A stretch of 64,000 nucleotides of DNA, from positions 372,001 to 436,000 of the forward strand of contig CBDFFR010000012.1 in assembly GCA_965246845.1 (NCBI GenBank), in the 5' to 3' direction. Source of the stretch: JBBRMW01 sp965246845. GTDB taxonomy: Bacteria; Chloroflexota; Anaerolineae; Aggregatilineales; UBA2796. Of the stretch, positions 62,830 through 64,000 are shown in pieces. The translations under genes and the position numbers were made by a program. Under the pieces are notes generated by a model, which did no database searches, was not told where the DNA came from, and saw only the letters and a program-made list of their open reading frames with translations. Within the stretch, counting starts at the first letter, position 1; every line of letters starts with the position of its first letter.

Positions 62830-63204
62830 ATGCCTCGCATTCTGCTTGTGGAAGACAATCCCGATAACCGCGAAATGCTGATCCGTCGCCTGGAGCGGCG
62901 CGGTTACGAGGTCCTCGTCGCGGAAGATGGACAGAAGGGCGTGGACCTCGCTACCGCCCGACAGCCCGACCTGATCCTGATGGACATGTCGCTCCCGGTC
63001 ATGGATGGATACACCGCAACGGGTGTAATCAAGGGCGATCCGCGCACGCAGCACATCCCGATTATCGGCCTTTCCGCGAATGCGATGCAAGGCGACGCGG
63101 AGCGCGGCCTCGCAGCAGGCTGTGACGATTACGATACCAAGCCCGTAGAACTGCCGCGTTTACTCGAAAAAATGCAGGCGCTGCTCGGCAAGGAGCCAAC
63201 CTAG
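62830..63204 (+). CDS. Single-domain response regulator (CheY/DivK-like)
   Basis: A 124-residue stand-alone receiver. The acidic pair is in LLVEDNPDN, the phospho-acceptor Asp52 is in LILMDMSLPVMDG, Thr/Ser in IGLSANAM, and Lys in YDTKPVEL. No output domain is present, so it acts by protein contact or as a phosphate shuttle. It lies between the hybrid kinase and the last kinase, one base before the latter's ATG. Confidence 0.92.
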   Translation: MPRILLVEDNPDNREMLIRRLERRGYEVLVAEDGQKGVDLATARQPDLILMDMSLPVMDGYTATGVIKGDPRTQHIPIIGLSANAMQGDAERGLAAGCDDYDTKPVELPRLLEKMQALLGKEPT

Positions 63205-63205
63205 G

Positions 63206-64000
63206 ATGGCGATATCGGAGCAAAATATGCGGACGGCGATGCAGGGTAGCAGCCTCGGCTACCTGTTGATCGTTGATGATAACGAGATGAACCGCGATTT
63301 AATGTCGCGCCGCCTGCGCCGTGAGGGGTACGCGACGGATGTAGCTGAAGATGGCTACCGCGCGATGGAGATGATCCAGAAGAACGCCTACGATCTGATT
63401 CTGCTGGATATTATGATGCCGGGTCTGAGCGGCTTCGACATGCTGCCGATGATCCGCGCACTTTACGACATTGCCGAGCTGCCTGTGATCATGGCGACCG
63501 CAAAGGACCAGAGCGAAGATATTGTCGAAGGACTGCGGCTGGGCGCGAACGATTACGTCACCAAGCCGATTGATCATCCGGTGCTGCTTGCGCGGATACA
63601 GCTTCACCTCAAAATGCGGCAGCTCGCCAAACTCAAGGACGAGTTTGTGCGGATTGCCAGCCACGACCTCAAGAACCCGCTTTCGACGGTGATGATGGCC
63701 GCGCACATCGTCCGAGAGCGCGTCCCACCGGGCAGCATGATGCAAGAACAATTTCACCAAATGTTGACCTACATCACCCGCCACAGCGAGGAGATGCAGC
63801 GCATCATTCGTGACTTCCTCGACTTTCAGGCACTGGAAGACGGCGCGCTCAGTATCGAATCGGATGCCTTCAATTTATCGGAAGCGGCGCAGATGCTGTT
63901 ACAGGAAAATTCAACCTATGCTGAGAGCAAACAGATCGCGCTCACCTCGCGGATCGACCCTGTGTTACCTGTGATCCAGGCTGACGGCGCACGGATCCGG
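63206..64000 (+). CDS. Receiver-histidine kinase, partial at the window end
   Basis: Starts with ATG one base after the preceding stop. The receiver domain comes first: LLIVDDNEMNRDLMSRRL, phospho-Asp68 in LILLDIMMPGLSG, Lys in YVTKPIDHP. A short coiled linker then leads to HisKA with His153 in RIASHDLKNPLSTVMMAAHI. About 265 residues are seen, and the frame is still open at the last base, so the ATPase domain is expected beyond the window. A receiver at the N-terminus suggests it takes phosphate from the neighbouring CheY-like or hybrid kinase pathway, or is gated by it. Confidence 0.88.
   Translation, partial: MAISEQNMRTAMQGSSLGYLLIVDDNEMNRDLMSRRLRREGYATDVAEDGYRAMEMIQKNAYDLILLDIMMPGLSGFDMLPMIRALYDIAELPVIMATAKDQSEDIVEGLRLGANDYVTKPIDHPVLLARIQLHLKMRQLAKLKDEFVRIASHDLKNPLSTVMMAAHIVRERVPPGSMMQEQFHQMLTYITRHSEEMQRIIRDFLDFQALEDGALSIESDAFNLSEAAQMLLQENSTYAESKQIALTSRIDPVLPVIQADGARIR

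Overview
The window is about 64 kb of GC-rich bacterial DNA that reads like a Chloroflexota genome, probably Anaerolineae-like and perhaps a metagenome assembly. The assignment rests on two tandem DUF2298 (Chlor_Arch_YYY) membrane proteins beside a TIGR03663-type glycosyltransferase, many soluble GAF/REC/HisKA signalling proteins, and several conserved but unnamed proteins. No rRNA, prophage, CRISPR array or complete insertion sequence was found. One tRNA (Pro, GGG) is present.

Layout. 1-2.3 kb: an L,D-transpeptidase and a serine beta-lactamase-fold hydrolase. 2.3-6.8 kb: an accessory block with a tandem array of palindromic repeats, a REP-associated tyrosine transposase (RAYT), and a frameshifted Eco57I-type (IIG) restriction-modification gene. 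6.9-10.9 kb: an amino-acid operon pheA-thrC-DUF2442-lysC behind a structured leader that looks like an attenuator. 11-17 kb: PHP phosphatase, second L,D-transpeptidase, metallo-beta-lactamase-fold hydrolase, trpS, and a kinase-like protein lacking its phospho-acceptor His. 17.4-19.4 kb: a NarX/NarL-type two-component pair. 19.6-25.4 kb: aldo/keto reductase, coiled-coil protein, YkgJ-type cysteine-cluster protein, membrane protein, GT4 glycosyltransferase. 25.5-25.8 kb: an internally deleted mtnA remnant. 26-33.5 kb: secreted protein, ftcD, tRNA-Pro, flavin disulfide oxidoreductase, GH38 alpha-mannosidase. 33.5-44 kb: the glycosylation-type membrane cluster (1800-aa GT39-like/DUF2298 fusion, DUF2298, TIGR03663) and a lyase-like lectin-fold protein. 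44-51.6 kb: DUF218, an AT-richer secreted protein, a methyltransferase, a hydroxypyruvate-isomerase-like TIM barrel, a GAF histidine kinase and a VanW-like/beta-lactamase-like secreted protein. 51.6-55.2 kb: sugar ABC transporter without its ATPase. 55.2-58.4 kb: O-antigen-ligase-like protein, GtrA, GT4. 58.4-64 kb: a signalling cluster (winged helix, HisKA-REC, hybrid kinase, CheY-like, REC-HisKA running off the end).

The themes are cell-envelope glycan synthesis and turnover and phosphorelay signalling. The most distinctive non-coding feature is a dispersed palindromic repeat family in three stem types: A (GGGCGGAC-N6-GTCCGCCC), B (GGGTCGG-N6-CCGACCC) and C (GGGTYGGATAAATCCGACCC). They often form composites. 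They flank the RAYT in opposite orientations, reach the end of the restriction gene, and in one place sit in frame inside a coding sequence.
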